NCBI RefSeq assembly: GCF_004332295.1
Contig: NZ_RXLP01000025.1
Coordinates: 21,455 to 85,454 of the forward strand
Length of the DNA: 64,000 nucleotides
Origin: Alloscardovia theropitheci
Lineage (GTDB): Bacteria; Actinomycetota; Actinomycetes; Actinomycetales; Bifidobacteriaceae
Direction of reading: 5' to 3'
The notes under the pieces were generated by a model. That model made no database searches. It was not told where the DNA came from and worked only from the letters and a program-made list of their open reading frames with translations. This document shows positions 63,975 through 64,000 of this stretch, piece after piece. Each line of letters starts with the position of its first letter. Position 1 is the first letter of the stretch. The position numbers were made by a program, and so were the translations under genes.

Positions 63975-64000
63975 CTGAGAAATCTTGAATACGATTTCTC

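Noticed and set aside
1..64000. CRISPR arrays and insertion sequences
   Set aside because: No regularly spaced 24-40 bp repeats with unique spacers and no transposase gene found; the short tandem arrays have no spacers.

Overview
The window looks like chromosomal DNA of a low-GC member of the Bifidobacteriaceae (Alloscardovia/Gardnerella/Scardovia type). The grounds are indirect: an actinobacterial GlnR-type regulator, a Rho protein with a long polar N-terminal insertion, the actinobacterial AroQ chorismate mutase layout, anaerobic class III ribonucleotide reductase (NrdD/NrdG), a permuted GH3 glucosidase next to a GH2 galactosidase, tRNAs without encoded CCA, and an overall A+T-rich composition. 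Genus cannot be fixed from sequence reading alone.

Layout. 1-5.5 kb: an island-like segment with the 5' part of a large sortase-type adhesin (reading off the left edge, minus strand), a Gln-rich membrane-anchored protein, a tyrosine recombinase, a divergent small HTH regulator, and a tRNA 3'-half remnant that could be the attachment site. 5.6-9.8 kb: four plus-strand genes (acyltransferase, two GT8 glycosyltransferases, a second acyltransferase) that look like a glycolipid or surface-polymer locus. 9.9-20.4 kb: a minus-strand block with glycerate kinase, a LytTR/GHKL two-component pair, a membrane-bound permuted GH3 enzyme, a small membrane partner and a GH2 beta-galactosidase. 20.8-26.3 kb: an MHS-family transporter, then nrdD and nrdG behind DnaA boxes and NrdR boxes. 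26.4-31.1 kb: alcohol dehydrogenase, a large surface protein, inorganic pyrophosphatase.

31.1-38.9 kb: membrane protein, glnR, nth, a peptide-type solute-binding protein, a small membrane protein split by a shift at an A7 run, and valS. 39.1-46.1 kb is accessory: a DUF1906-type protein with peptidoglycan-binding-like repeats but no signal peptide, a small membrane protein, two possible tiny hydrophobic peptides, an ABC-3C (ABC three-component) conflict-system operon whose first gene carries an in-frame stop, and an orphan sigma-region-4-like protein. 46.4-49.7 kb: an Rrf2-regulated oxidoreductase/hydrolase operon and a methyltransferase. 49.7-64 kb: housekeeping genes (chorismate mutase, rho, pgi, rdgB, rph, pncB), a flavodoxin-fold oxidoreductase, an ABC-2 exporter, two tRNAs and a parS-like site.

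The most notable items are the ABC-3C operon with its nonsense interruption, the A_AAA_AAC heptamer exactly at a frame break, the DnaA-box plus NrdR-box control region of nrdD, a parS-like palindrome beside tRNA-Thr, a shared promoter/operator module in front of the two surface genes at the left end, a perfect palindrome enclosing the integrase start codon, three intergenic elements bounded by TTTTTTGCA/TGCAAAAAA-type inverted ends, and several independent short tandem arrays with 13-16 bp units.
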